64,000 nucleotides of DNA, from positions 62,001-126,000 of the forward strand of contig NZ_JALKFZ020000126.1 of NCBI RefSeq assembly GCF_023243075.1. Reading direction: 5' to 3'. The notes under the pieces were generated by a model that saw nothing but the letters and a program-made list of their open reading frames with translations, searched no databases and had not been told where the DNA came from. The first letter of the stretch is position 1. Every line of letters starts with the position of its first letter. The stretch comes from Frankia sp. AiPa1. Its GTDB lineage: Bacteria > Actinomycetota > Actinomycetes > Frankiales > Frankiaceae. The position numbers and the translations under genes are program-made. Shown here piece by piece: positions 18,601 through 26,203 of this stretch.

Positions 18601-20400
18601 AGCCAGGACCAGGCGGCCAGCCGGCGCCCGGCGGCACTGGCACCAGGCCCGGGTCCAGCGGCGCTCAACCCGCCACCGGACCCGGCAGCACCGGACCCGG
18701 CAGCTCGGGACGAGATCACCCGGCCACCTGCGCTGGGATCGGTGCCGGGCGCGGTTCCGTGGATGCCGCCCCCACTCGCCGGCCCGCCGTTCGCCGGACC
18801 GGTCCCCACCGGACCGATCTCTACCGAACCGATCTCCACCGGACCGGCGTCCGCGTTGGATCCGACCAGCGCCGCCCTGGCCGGGTTCGACGTTGACGAG
18901 ACCCGTCCACCGGCCGCCGGCCAGCGGCACCCGGCAGTTCCTCCGCCGTCCCCGGCCGAGCCGTCCCGCGGCGATCCTCCGACGCGGTCGCACACCAATG
19001 GTGAGAATGTCGATGCCCCGGCCGGCCGGCCGGCGCCGCTGTTCCGTCCCGGTGATCCGCTGATTCGACCCACGGACATTCCCCGGGTCCCGCCGGTGCT
19101 CTACTACGAGACCCCTCGGATGCGGGCGAGCCGGGATGTCGATCGCGCACCTGTCCCGCCAGCCGGGCCGTCCGCGGCCGCTCCCGTGGTGGATGGACCT
19201 CCTGAGATCGGCCCGCCACCCGAGCAGCGAGTCCCCACCGCGCCGCCGGTCACGCCACCCCGGCGTCCACCCATCCCACCTCCCGGTGAGATGCCCAACG
19301 GTCAGCAGGTCTCCGCAACGCCACCGCGTCCGCCGGGCGAGACGACCGGCCCGGCGTCGCAGGCCCAGCCGGGTCGGCCCAGGCCCGGCGCGCCCTACTC
19401 GGACGGCGAGACCACGGCCCCGGCCCACCCCACGCCGACCGTCGCGGCGCCCGCGGCGGGACTGTCCACCCCCGTGCCGGCCCCGCCCGCGCTGCCGCCG
19501 GCCGGTACGCCGGCTCCGGGAGCGGCCGTACCGGCCGCGGGACCTCCTCCTCCGCCTCCTCCGCCGCCGCCGGCAGGCACGCCCGCGGGCGGGCGGGCGG
19601 CCCCACTCGCGGCCGAGGAGCCACCGGCCACGGGAGAGGCCCAGGTACGGATCCTCGGCGCACCGACCGTGGAGGCCCCGGGCCGACCGCCGGTCGTGGA
19701 CACGGAACTGCTCACAGAGATCATCATCTATCTCGCCCTGCACCGCGAGGGCGCGCACGAGCGCACCCTCGCCGAGGAGATCTGGTTCGCCGATGCCGGT
19801 CCGGTCGCCGACGGTGTCGTCTCGGCCGTGCTGGCCCGCGCCGGACAGTGGCTGGGGGTCGACGCGGCCGGCGGTCCGCGGCTGGCCGCGGACCTGCAGG
19901 GCCGCTGGCGGCTGAGCCCCGACGTGCGCTGCGACTGGGAGCTGTTCGTCGCCTACACCCATCGGGCTGACCTGCCCGGCAGCGACACCGAGGCCGACCT
20001 GACCACGGCACTGCGCATGGTGAGCGGTCCGCTGTGGACAGGCCTTCCCGACCAGCGATACAGGTGGGCGACGACCAGTGCGATCGCGCGCAGTACGCGG
20101 GCCGGGGTCGTCGACGTCGCGCATCGCCTGGCTGGGCTCACGCTTGATTTCGGCGACACCATGACGGCGATGGCCGCCTGCCGCACGGGGCTGCGCGCGG
20201 TGCCGGCAGCGCAGGTGCTGTGGCGGGATCTTCTGCGCACCGTGGCCACCCGCGGTGACCGAAGGACCTTGGAGGCGGTGGTCACCGAGATGTACCGGAC
20301 GATCAGCGCCGACGGGTCCCGTCGCGGCGGACGGGCCGAGGCTGAGACGGACGCGCTGGTCCAGACACTGCTTCCCGGATACCGCCGGACCCGGCGCTGA
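15688..20400 (+). CDS. Large membrane protein with LysM and C-terminal winged-helix/BTAD regulatory domain
   Basis: 1570 residues from ATG 15688, which has GGGGG upstream. Three membrane helices lie at about residues 78-106, 112-137 and 163-185. A Pro/His-rich stretch includes hexapeptide repeats. A LysM-like domain at about 433-505 (DTLWGIAERFLGDGLRY) is followed by a fourth helix near 630-650. After a very long Pro/Ala-rich linker (about 980-1315) comes an OmpR/SARP-like winged helix (VRILGAPTVEA, LLTEIIIYLALH) and a BTAD-type TPR domain at the C-terminus. Proteins of this layout are known in actinobacteria near secretion or pilus genes. Proximity suggests it monitors the cell wall for the adjoining type VII system. 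The DNA target is unknown. Confidence 0.8.
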   Translation: MSTASFPSPPPPMPPPGNEGYRSLPPGTGHGSPAELEVPTGQTWTAEQPGQSVPAAGAVPARRELPISPPPERAREKLHAVAALAAIVFAVVGIPVLLTLLLGAPIMHGGGSGAVTRAIFSLLLWAGWAHFVACLFAEWRAEVRGSGLAPRIPFGGPPQAGARRLVVTALLLSGTTALVVPVTYSQAIGARPRAAGIPANADGPPATGTRTAVGVPAASRPQLPGAFPADLPPGAGPTDQYADPEDVAATVPRRPVDTWGRDAGFTQPARFPGSAPFPTPTAATPRWAQHPGPAQHPMPAQHPGPAQHSMPAQLPRPSQRGLAGGDAPDGRPDHPRPDRELPAPPGAQGHGERSGQTDHDQLGDDIGPPEDLEFGGSGFPDLGSVHASSVPARSTWPRSEDTDPDTGARPSDRPELIGPIVDDHRGIVPAERVVKLYEVRSAEGRHHDTLWGIAERFLGDGLRYREIFDLNEGRTQPDGRTLSKPSLIHAGWVLLLPADAQGDGLRILRLSEATAGWSTAIKDVDEDGDGDLLNDDLDGDAHGVVGTGRDDHHDPNGPGSDRFTTDHPGGEDFVPVPALPAEPSDEDESGMPESAATEGGLESGPRAFASSDRFDPPAPAAASLVPARGFAGIATAGLLAAGVLAALGRHRSVAGNDASSAGAAHEALVLAADVDTAHFVDQALRALAVGLTAQRRLLPPVYAAILTDETLILHMAPPEANPPPAPWLAGEVPGSWRIDRGAGLFDDPDLPTDAALAADQVPAPYPALVSFGHDDSGSRILVDLEGAPGVISLLGDRAAAVQVAMTIALELATNVWSDDLRVCLIGFPPDTAFEGLLAIAPERLWTAPSVAHALDELSGPDDEEAVTHLGDTDFPLEAGQRIPGNPEALAPDLLIIAEPVDAAGSERLSRMARGRRHAIGVLTIGDLPIAQWRFTVQANRRMSLGVLGVEVWAQALGPDEYTAVAGLFQPASQDQAASRRPAALAPGPGPAALNPPPDPAAPDPAARDEITRPPALGSVPGAVPWMPPPLAGPPFAGPVPTGPISTEPISTGPASALDPTSAALAGFDVDETRPPAAGQRHPAVPPPSPAEPSRGDPPTRSHTNGENVDAPAGRPAPLFRPGDPLIRPTDIPRVPPVLYYETPRMRASRDVDRAPVPPAGPSAAAPVVDGPPEIGPPPEQRVPTAPPVTPPRRPPIPPPGEMPNGQQVSATPPRPPGETTGPASQAQPGRPRPGAPYSDGETTAPAHPTPTVAAPAAGLSTPVPAPPALPPAGTPAPGAAVPAAGPPPPPPPPPPAGTPAGGRAAPLAAEEPPATGEAQVRILGAPTVEAPGRPPVVDTELLTEIIIYLALHREGAHERTLAEEIWFADAGPVADGVVSAVLARAGQWLGVDAAGGPRLAADLQGRWRLSPDVRCDWELFVAYTHRADLPGSDTEADLTTALRMVSGPLWTGLPDQRYRWATTSAIARSTRAGVVDVAHRLAGLTLDFGDTMTAMAACRTGLRAVPAAQVLWRDLLRTVATRGDRRTLEAVVTEMYRTISADGSRRGGRAEAETDALVQTLLPGYRRTRR
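16548..16637 (+). repeat. 18-bp tandem repeat encoding PAQHP(G/M) hexapeptides
   Basis: Five consecutive 18-bp units (GGCACAGCACCCCGGTCC type) begin at 16548, 16566, 16584, 16602 and 16620. They encode PAQHPG, PAQHPM, PAQHPG, PAQHSM and PAQLPR. Units 1 and 3 are identical. The array lies in the extracytoplasmic or linker part of the LysM-BTAD protein and could vary in copy number between strains. Confidence 0.85.
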
Positions 20401-20423
20401 CCCGGCCGGCAGCGGCAGCCAGG

Positions 20424-22046
20424 CTAGGTCAGGCCGTTCTGGGCGAGGACGCGTCGCGTCGCCCGGCCCAGACGCTCGGCCTGCCGGCGCAGCTCCTCGG
20501 CCCGCGCGTCAAGTTCGCGCCGAGCGGCGAGCAGACCCTCCAAGGCGATCCCGTCGTCCCCGAGGGCGCTGCGCTGATCAGATGCCGCCGGCCCTGGAAC
20601 GGCTGCCGGCCCGCCGCCAGCTGACGGCCCGTGGGTCGTCGCGCGCGCCCCCGCCGGACGCGCCGGTGGCAACGCAGCCGGGCGCGCCGGTGGCGGCACG
20701 GCCGCGGTCGATGGTGCCGGACGCGACCTCGCGGAGATATGTGCCGGAATCTCGTCGCGGGTGGAGGGCCCCCGGGCGACGGAGAGGGAGCGCGCGGAAC
20801 TCGACGGACGCGTTGACGCCGGACCGCCACCGGCCGGACGTCCGCCGACCGAGGCAAGGGGACGGTCCGTACTCCTGCGTGCGGACCGTGCGACGCTCAC
20901 CGGACGGGGGCGGCGACGGACCGGGCGCAGCTGCTCCTCGAAGCGGTCGCGCTCGTCCGCGAGGCTGGCGAGCTCCTCGCAGATGCGGTCAAGGTCGCGG
21001 ACCAGGCGCCGCCGCAGTCGCCGGACCGCCGGGCCGCTCGGGCCGGCCTCGCGGCTGCGGCGCAGGTCGTGGCGCAGCCGCTCCAGATCATGATGGACCT
21101 GCTCCTCCAACCGTGACAGCCGGCCCTGCGCCTGACGCGCGGCGAGGCGGGAGATCTGGCCGGTGATCAGCGGCGAGCGAGCCAGGCTCCGTACACCGAA
21201 GGTCATCACGGCGAGGCCCACGAGCTCCCCGGCCACGGCCCACGGGGTCAGACGCAGGCCGCCGCCCAGCAGGACCACTCCGATCGCGACCCCGGCCAGC
21301 GGTTCGACGCTGACCGAGGCGGGCAGCGAGGCCGGCAGCGGTGCCATGCCGTAGGCGCTCTGGGCCAGCAGCGCGCTGATCACGGCGGCGGCCACGATGA
21401 TCCAGGGAAACCACGAGCGGGCGAGCGCACCGATCCCGCCGGAGGTCAACAGTTGGCCAGCACCGCTGACCAGCGCGGCCTGCAGGGCGGAGAGCAGGCC
21501 CGCCGCGCCGGCCAGTATCGGCGCGCGGCGCACCGCGGGCAGTCCGCGGGTCCCCCAGAGACAGGCGACCATCACGACGGCGACGACGAGCATGGTCGCC
21601 AGCCATCCGCCGGAGGTGGCATGGTCCACGTCACCGGAGTCCGGACGGCCGGCGACGACGAACAGCGCGAGGCCCACGGCCGTCGCCGCCGCGGCGGTCC
21701 AGTCCCGTTGGGGGACGACCCGCCTGGCGAGCAGCGCGGCCAGCGGCAGGGCGAACAGCAGCTGGCAGATCTGCAACGGCTCGACCAGGGCCACCGCTCC
21801 GCTGGTCAGCGCCGCCGCGGACAGCAGACTGCCAACGCCGCCGATCGCGACCCCGAACACCCACGTCGGCCGGCGCACGAGCCACCACAGCAGCCGCAGG
21901 CGCAGGACGTCGCCCGGTGGCGCGCGGAAGGCCACCCGCTGCTGTATCACGGCGGCGATACCGAAACAGACTGCGGCCGACAGGCCCAGCAGATAGGTCG
22001 ACACGCCTCCTCGATCCCACCGTCCGTGTTCGTGGACGGTGATCAT
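20424..22046 (-). CDS. DMT-superfamily permease with C-terminal coiled-coil tail
   Basis: 540 residues from ATG 22046; the frame is open to a TTG at 22085. About nine to ten membrane helices fill the first ~300 residues (TYLLGLSAAVCFGIAAVIQQ, ALVEPLQICQLLFALPLAAL, VSVEPLAGVAIGVVLLGGGL), matching the EamA-like drug/metabolite transporter superfamily. An unusual ~240-residue cytoplasmic tail follows. Its first part is a charged coiled coil (QGRLSRLEEQVHHDLERLRH) and its end is a second coil (LLAARRELDARAEELRRQAE), separated by a Pro/Ala-rich disordered segment. Transported substrate is unknown. It is convergent with the LysM-BTAD gene and divergent from the TetR regulator. Confidence 0.8.
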   Translation of the reverse strand: MITVHEHGRWDRGGVSTYLLGLSAAVCFGIAAVIQQRVAFRAPPGDVLRLRLLWWLVRRPTWVFGVAIGGVGSLLSAAALTSGAVALVEPLQICQLLFALPLAALLARRVVPQRDWTAAAATAVGLALFVVAGRPDSGDVDHATSGGWLATMLVVAVVMVACLWGTRGLPAVRRAPILAGAAGLLSALQAALVSGAGQLLTSGGIGALARSWFPWIIVAAAVISALLAQSAYGMAPLPASLPASVSVEPLAGVAIGVVLLGGGLRLTPWAVAGELVGLAVMTFGVRSLARSPLITGQISRLAARQAQGRLSRLEEQVHHDLERLRHDLRRSREAGPSGPAVRRLRRRLVRDLDRICEELASLADERDRFEEQLRPVRRRPRPVSVARSARRSTDRPLASVGGRPAGGGPASTRPSSSARSLSVARGPSTRDEIPAHISARSRPAPSTAAVPPPARPAALPPARPAGARATTHGPSAGGGPAAVPGPAASDQRSALGDDGIALEGLLAARRELDARAEELRRQAERLGRATRRVLAQNGLT

Positions 22047-22244
22047 TGTGCTGCCGCGGAGCGCGGACCCCGCGGTACCCTCCAACGGCCTGGAAGCTGG
22101 TCACCTCACAGGGTGTCATGCCTGGCGCCCGACGTCGGGCTCTGGCCGGTCGTCTGTACCCAACTGGGCTACGCGGACATCCAGTGTCACACTGGATAGC
22201 CGCGGATCCACACGAGGGTCGGATTCCTGCCATCACGAGCCCAG

Positions 22245-22264
22245 GGGTTTCCCATGGGAGACCC
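22245..22264. promoter_or_regulatory. 20-bp near-palindrome, candidate operator
   Basis: GGGTTTCCCATGGGAGACCC is palindromic apart from one mismatched pair and is centred on CCATGG. It lies in the 470-bp gap between the divergent DMT permease (22046) and TetR regulator (22516) genes. It is a reasonable operator candidate for the TetR protein. The rest of the gap holds no convincing gene. Confidence 0.4.
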
Positions 22265-22515
22265 TCGGATGCTTTGCCCGCATCGTGACAAGACGTCATT
22301 TCAGCCGGGACGGGCGCCGGGCACGAGCGACGCTCATCCAGGTCATCGACGATGCGGGCAGCCAGATGGCACGAATCCAGGTAACACATACTGTGCGGGC
22401 GCGTATGGTTACCGTGTGCCGCTAAGGTGACAAACAGCGCGGTATGCGACAAGAGCTCCGAGATCGGCCGGAGGGCCGAGCCGGCACCGCGCGGAATCGT
22501 GAGGGTGCACGGAAC

Positions 22516-23121
22516 ATGGCAAGGCGACGCGGCTGGGCCGGCTGTCCTCCGGCCGATGAGAGCGAGGCTCGCGCGCGGATCATCGAAGCCGCGCTGCGCT
22601 GCGTCGACCGGTCCGAGCCGAGTGAGTGCACCCTGTCGGACGTCGCGGCGGAGCTGGGCGTCATCCGCCAGACCGTCTACCGCTACTACCCGAGCGCCGA
22701 CGAGCTGTTCAACGCCGTCGGCCGGGCGACGGTCGACTCGTTCGTCGACGAGCTCACCGCGCACCTCGCGGCGCTGGAACGGCCGGAGGACTGGGTGGTC
22801 GAGGCGCTGGCGTCGACGATCGAGCGGCTGCCGAGCAAGCGCCATCTGACGCTGCTGCTGGCGGCCGGCCGCACCGAGTCGTTCAGCCGCGGCGTCACGT
22901 CGGCGACGTCTCTGCGGCTGTTGCGCACCCTGATCTCACGCTCGCACATCGACTGGGCCGCCGCCGGTTTCGACGACCGCCGCCTGGACGAACTCGGTGA
23001 GCTGCTGCTACGCCTGTTGCAGTCGATGACGATCGACCCGCCCCGCCCGCCACGTTCCGACCGGCAGCTACGCGACTTCCTACGGCGCTGGATCGCCCCC
23101 GCGGTCACCGCACCGCGCTGA
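22516..23121 (+). CDS. TetR-family transcriptional regulator
   Basis: 201 residues from ATG 22516, with GAGGG upstream; the frame is open to 22444. The N-terminal TetR helix-turn-helix is clear: ARARIIEAALRCVDRS, CTLSDVAAELGVIRQTVYRY and YPSADELFNAV. The C-terminal helical domain would bind ligand and dimerise. It precedes an LLM flavin-dependent oxidoreductase by about 220 bp on the same strand and is divergent from the DMT permease, so it may control either. The ligand cannot be predicted. Confidence 0.92.
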   Translation: MARRRGWAGCPPADESEARARIIEAALRCVDRSEPSECTLSDVAAELGVIRQTVYRYYPSADELFNAVGRATVDSFVDELTAHLAALERPEDWVVEALASTIERLPSKRHLTLLLAAGRTESFSRGVTSATSLRLLRTLISRSHIDWAAAGFDDRRLDELGELLLRLLQSMTIDPPRPPRSDRQLRDFLRRWIAPAVTAPR

Positions 23122-23343
23122 CGCCACCCGCGTCCTGGGACGCCATCCCAGGACGCCGATTCGAGACGGTTGCCGCGCAATCTCACCCTGGCTAGCGTCA
23201 GGAACCGGGCGCGTCCTGCCTGCGCCTGAACCTGCCGGCACCCGCAGGCGCCGGCATCGGGGACACGCGAAGGGGCATCGGCCGAGTCCGGGCGAACGTC
23301 AGCCACCGCGATGGCACGCCACGGGCCAACGGGAAGAGGGATC

Positions 23344-24267
23344 ATGGCGTTGCGCTTCATCTACCACTATCCCGACAAGCACGGCCGGGACGGCGACATG
23401 CTCGACGCCGGGACGCTACGCGAGGTGGCGCAAGCCGCGGAACAGGCCGGGTTCGACGGTTTCTCGCTGACCGAGCACCCCATCCCCGGGGCCCGGTGGC
23501 TGGACAACGGCGGGCACCAGAGCCTCGACCCGTTCGTAGCCCTGAGCTATGTCGCGGCGGCAACCGTTCGGCTCCGGCTGCTTACCTACCTGTCCGTCGC
23601 GCCGTACCGCAACCCGTTCCTGCTGGCCAAAGCCGCCGCGACCGTCGACAAGCTGTCCGATGGACGGTTCATCCTGGGGCTCGGCGCGGGCTACCAGAAG
23701 TCCGAGTACTTCGCGCTCGGCGTCGACATCGCCGAACGCGGCGAGTTGTTCGACGAGGTTCTCGAGGTGCTGCCGCTGCACTGGAGCGGCGAGCCGTTCA
23801 GCTACACCGGACGTCACTTCAACGCCCGCGACGTCATCGCCCTCCCCCGGCCGGTGCAGGACCCGATCCCGGTGTGGATCGGCGGCAACTCTCGGCGAGC
23901 CCGGCGCCGGGTCGCCCACCAGGCCCAGGGCTGGATGCCGATGGCCGGCTCGCCGCAGCTCAGCCAGTCCGCCCAGACCGCCAACATCAGCTCGGAGGCG
24001 CATCTCGCCGAGCTGATCGCCGAGGTCCGCACGGAAGCTGCCAGCGCCGGGCGCGAGCCGGTCGACGTCACCTATTCGTACGTCGACCCGGGTATCGCGG
24101 GCCCGCAGTCCGATCCCGCCGCGGCCGCGGACCGTCATCGAGAGGCGTTCGCCAATCTCGAGAAGGCGGGCGTGACCTGGCTCGTGATCTCCCGCCCCAC
24201 CCGCACGCCAGCGGACACCCTCCGTTTTATCGAGACCGTCGGCGCAACCTACCTGTCGTCCCGGTGA
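23344..24267 (+). CDS. LLM-class (F420/FMN-dependent) oxidoreductase
   Basis: 307 residues from ATG 23344, with a GGGAAGAGGG site. The luciferase-like TIM-barrel signatures are present: LREVAQAAEQAGFDGFSLTE, LSVAPYRNPFLLAKAAATVD, LSDGRFILGLGAGYQKSEY and PIPVWIGGNS. In actinobacteria most such proteins use coenzyme F420 to reduce or oxidise lipids, terpenoids or xenobiotics. The substrate cannot be assigned. It is downstream of a TetR regulator and followed by an SDR remnant. Confidence 0.9.
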   Translation: MALRFIYHYPDKHGRDGDMLDAGTLREVAQAAEQAGFDGFSLTEHPIPGARWLDNGGHQSLDPFVALSYVAAATVRLRLLTYLSVAPYRNPFLLAKAAATVDKLSDGRFILGLGAGYQKSEYFALGVDIAERGELFDEVLEVLPLHWSGEPFSYTGRHFNARDVIALPRPVQDPIPVWIGGNSRRARRRVAHQAQGWMPMAGSPQLSQSAQTANISSEAHLAELIAEVRTEAASAGREPVDVTYSYVDPGIAGPQSDPAAAADRHREAFANLEKAGVTWLVISRPTRTPADTLRFIETVGATYLSSR

Positions 24268-24285
24268 CCGGCGCTGTCACCGTGA

Positions 24286-24317
24286 CGGCGAGGTGATCGG
24301 ACCGGCGAGGTGATCGG
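24286..24317 (+). repeat. 15-bp direct repeat next to the SDR remnant
   Basis: CGGCGAGGTGATCGG occurs at 24286-24300 and 24303-24317 (17-bp period). It lies between the LLM gene and the truncated short-chain dehydrogenase and may mark the break that removed most of that gene. Confidence 0.7.
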
Positions 24318-24341
24318 GCCGGCGCATCGGGGGTGACCGGC

Positions 24342-24509
24342 GTGCCGGCCGGCACGGCGGTCGCCATCCCGATGGGCTGGCCCGGGCTGATCGAGGACGT
24401 CGCGCACGCCGCGGTGTTGCTGGCCTCCGGCCTGTCCAGCTACGTCACCGGCACCACCCTGCATGTGGACGGCGGCACGCACGCGTCCTCCGGCCAGTTC
24501 CACTGGTAG
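24342..24509 (+). pseudogene. C-terminal remnant of a short-chain dehydrogenase/reductase
   Basis: A 56-codon stretch ending in TAG encodes the classic SDR C-terminus: IPMGWPGLIEDVAHAAVLLA, then SSYVTGTTLHVDGG and a short tail. A normal SDR is about 250 residues and contains TGxxxGxG and YxxxK motifs; none of that is present upstream, where the sequence belongs to the LLM gene and a direct repeat. This is therefore a 5'-deleted gene. A second small coding-like scrap ending at 24589 (LLDALAVTDPSGLAQ) lies just downstream. Confidence 0.75.
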
Positions 24510-24749
24510 GTCGAGGGCTGGGCGAACCACCCCCGACCTACCTGCTGGACGCGCTCGCCGTGACCGATCCGTCGGGCCTGGCCCAGTAGACCGGCGGAGC
24601 ACGGAGCGATTCCGATCGGGAGAAAAGGACAAAGGCCCTGAAAGGGGCAGGTCACCTCTTCTCGATTACGCACCGTAAATGCGATCACATCACATTGCCA
24701 CGGCTCACCATCGATTGCGCGGCCGCCTCCGTCCGAGTCGAAGTCGAGG

Positions 24750-24779
24750 TTGACGTCGACATTGACACGGCGCTACTCT
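24750..24779 (+). promoter_or_regulatory. Candidate sigma-70-type promoter of the amino-acid ABC operon
   Basis: TTGACG (24750-24755) and TACTCT (24774-24779) are spaced by 18 bp, about 130 bp before the substrate-binding protein start. The stretch 24590-24906 is AT-richer than average and has no supported gene. Confidence 0.45.
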
Positions 24780-24906
24780 CACCCGGCCGCCATCAATCCA
24801 GCCCATTCGCCGAGCCCGCGCCGAAATTCGTCCACACAGGGACTTTCGGTGCCCGGCGCATTCAGGGCGGCACGACCATGCTCGTGAAAGGACGTTGAAC
24901 TCGGCG

Positions 24907-26121
24907 ATGCGCACCTTACATGGATTACTCCGGGCCGTCGGTGTTGCCACCGCCGTCATCGTGGCCGCCGCGGCCTGTTCCTCCAGCGGCTCCTCGGACG
25001 GCGGCACCTCGACGGCCACCGGATCGCCCATCAAAATTGGGGCAATCTGCACCTGCTCCGGCCCGCTCGGCCTGAAAGGCGGGGCAGACACCTACAAGGC
25101 ATGGGTCGCCAGCACGAACGCGGCCGGTGGCATCAACGGCCATCAGATCGAGTTCACCCTACTGGACGACGGCGGAACCGCTGGCAAGTCCGTGACGTTC
25201 GCCCGCACCCTCATCTCGAAGCACGTCGTGGCCATCGTCGACATCACCAATGTCGACGAACCATGGGCCAAGCTGGTGCAGGATGCGAAGATTCCGGTAG
25301 TCGGCCTGTCGACCTCTACCACACCGATGTACAGCAACCCCGATTTCTATCCTGAGGGCCAGACCGAGAACGCGCTGTTCCCCTCGATCATCCAGACAGC
25401 AAAGGATGCCGGGGCGAAGAGTCTTGGGCTGGTCTACTGCGCCGAGGCCGTGCAGTGCCAGGAGGGGATCGATCCCCTCAAGAAGGTCGGGAACAGCCTC
25501 GGTCTGCCGGTGACCTACAGCACGGAGGTCGCCGCCACCGCGCCCAACTACACGGCCCAGTGCATCGCCGCGCGCGACAAGAAGATCGAGGCGCTGTTCA
25601 TCGCCGACGTCCCGTTCGTCGCCGAGAAGCTCGGCGCGAACTGCGCGCAGCAGGGCTACCATCCGATCTACGTGGTGGATGGTGAGATCCTCACCGACAC
25701 GTTCCTGACCTCGCCGGGCCTCAAGGACCACCTGGTCTCGCCGTCGCCGAACCTGCCGTACTTCTCGGACGCCCCCGTGGTCACAACCATGAACGCGGCC
25801 CTGGACAAGTACGCGCCCGGTCTGCGCGACGACCATGCGACCTACGGCGAGCTCCCCAGCGAGGGCTGGGTCTCCGGGCTGCTGTTCGCCGCCGCCGCCA
25901 AGGCCGGTGGGCTCGGCGCGAACGGCTCCGCGCCGTCGGCCGCGCAGGTCATCACCGGACTGAACTCCCTGAAGGGCGAGACCCTCGACGGGTTCGCCGC
26001 ACCGCTGACCTTCGACGCCGGAAAGGCACATCAGGTCAACTGCTGGTTCGAGACCAGTCTGGTGAACGGGAAGTACAGCGTGCCGAACGGCACGAAACCC
26101 ACCTGCATGACCAGCAGCTAG
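24907..26121 (+). CDS. Branched-chain amino-acid-type ABC transporter substrate-binding lipoprotein
   Basis: 404 residues from ATG 24907; a TTG at 24895 is closer to the AAAGGA site and is a possible start. The N-terminus is a lipoprotein signal (AVIVAAAACSS, lipid-accepting cysteine near residue 24). The Peripla_BP_6/LivK fold follows: IKIGAICTCSGPLGLKGGAD, AAGGINGHQIEFTLLDDGG and the characteristic RTLISKHVVAIVD region. The extra cysteines (CTCSG, YCAEAVQCQEG) are unusual for the family. Downstream are the fused permease/ATPase and LivF genes, so this is the binding component of that importer. Ligand may be an amino acid, urea, amide or aromatic acid. Confidence 0.92.
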   Translation: MRTLHGLLRAVGVATAVIVAAAACSSSGSSDGGTSTATGSPIKIGAICTCSGPLGLKGGADTYKAWVASTNAAGGINGHQIEFTLLDDGGTAGKSVTFARTLISKHVVAIVDITNVDEPWAKLVQDAKIPVVGLSTSTTPMYSNPDFYPEGQTENALFPSIIQTAKDAGAKSLGLVYCAEAVQCQEGIDPLKKVGNSLGLPVTYSTEVAATAPNYTAQCIAARDKKIEALFIADVPFVAEKLGANCAQQGYHPIYVVDGEILTDTFLTSPGLKDHLVSPSPNLPYFSDAPVVTTMNAALDKYAPGLRDDHATYGELPSEGWVSGLLFAAAAKAGGLGANGSAPSAAQVITGLNSLKGETLDGFAAPLTFDAGKAHQVNCWFETSLVNGKYSVPNGTKPTCMTSS

Positions 26122-26133
26122 CCGAAACGACGC

Positions 26134-26180
26134 CACCGCCCCGGGCCAGGCGGACAGGCCTGGCCCGGGACACGGCGGTG
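26134..26180 (+). terminator. Strong two-part stem-loop between binding protein and permease genes
   Basis: CCCGGGCCAGG (26140-26150) pairs perfectly with CCTGGCCCGGG (26159-26169) around 8 nt, and CACCGC/GCGGTG (26134-26139/26175-26180) extends the stem. Such hairpins after binding-protein genes typically stabilise that part of the mRNA or cause partial termination, giving excess binding protein over membrane components. Confidence 0.7.
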
Positions 26181-26203
26181 CCACGCCCGAATCGGAGCGC
26201 CGC

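Noticed and set aside
17776..20124. 782-codon minus-strand ORF under the LysM-BTAD gene
   Set aside because: It mirrors the Pro/Ala-rich linker and has an Arg/Gly-rich composition typical of shadows.
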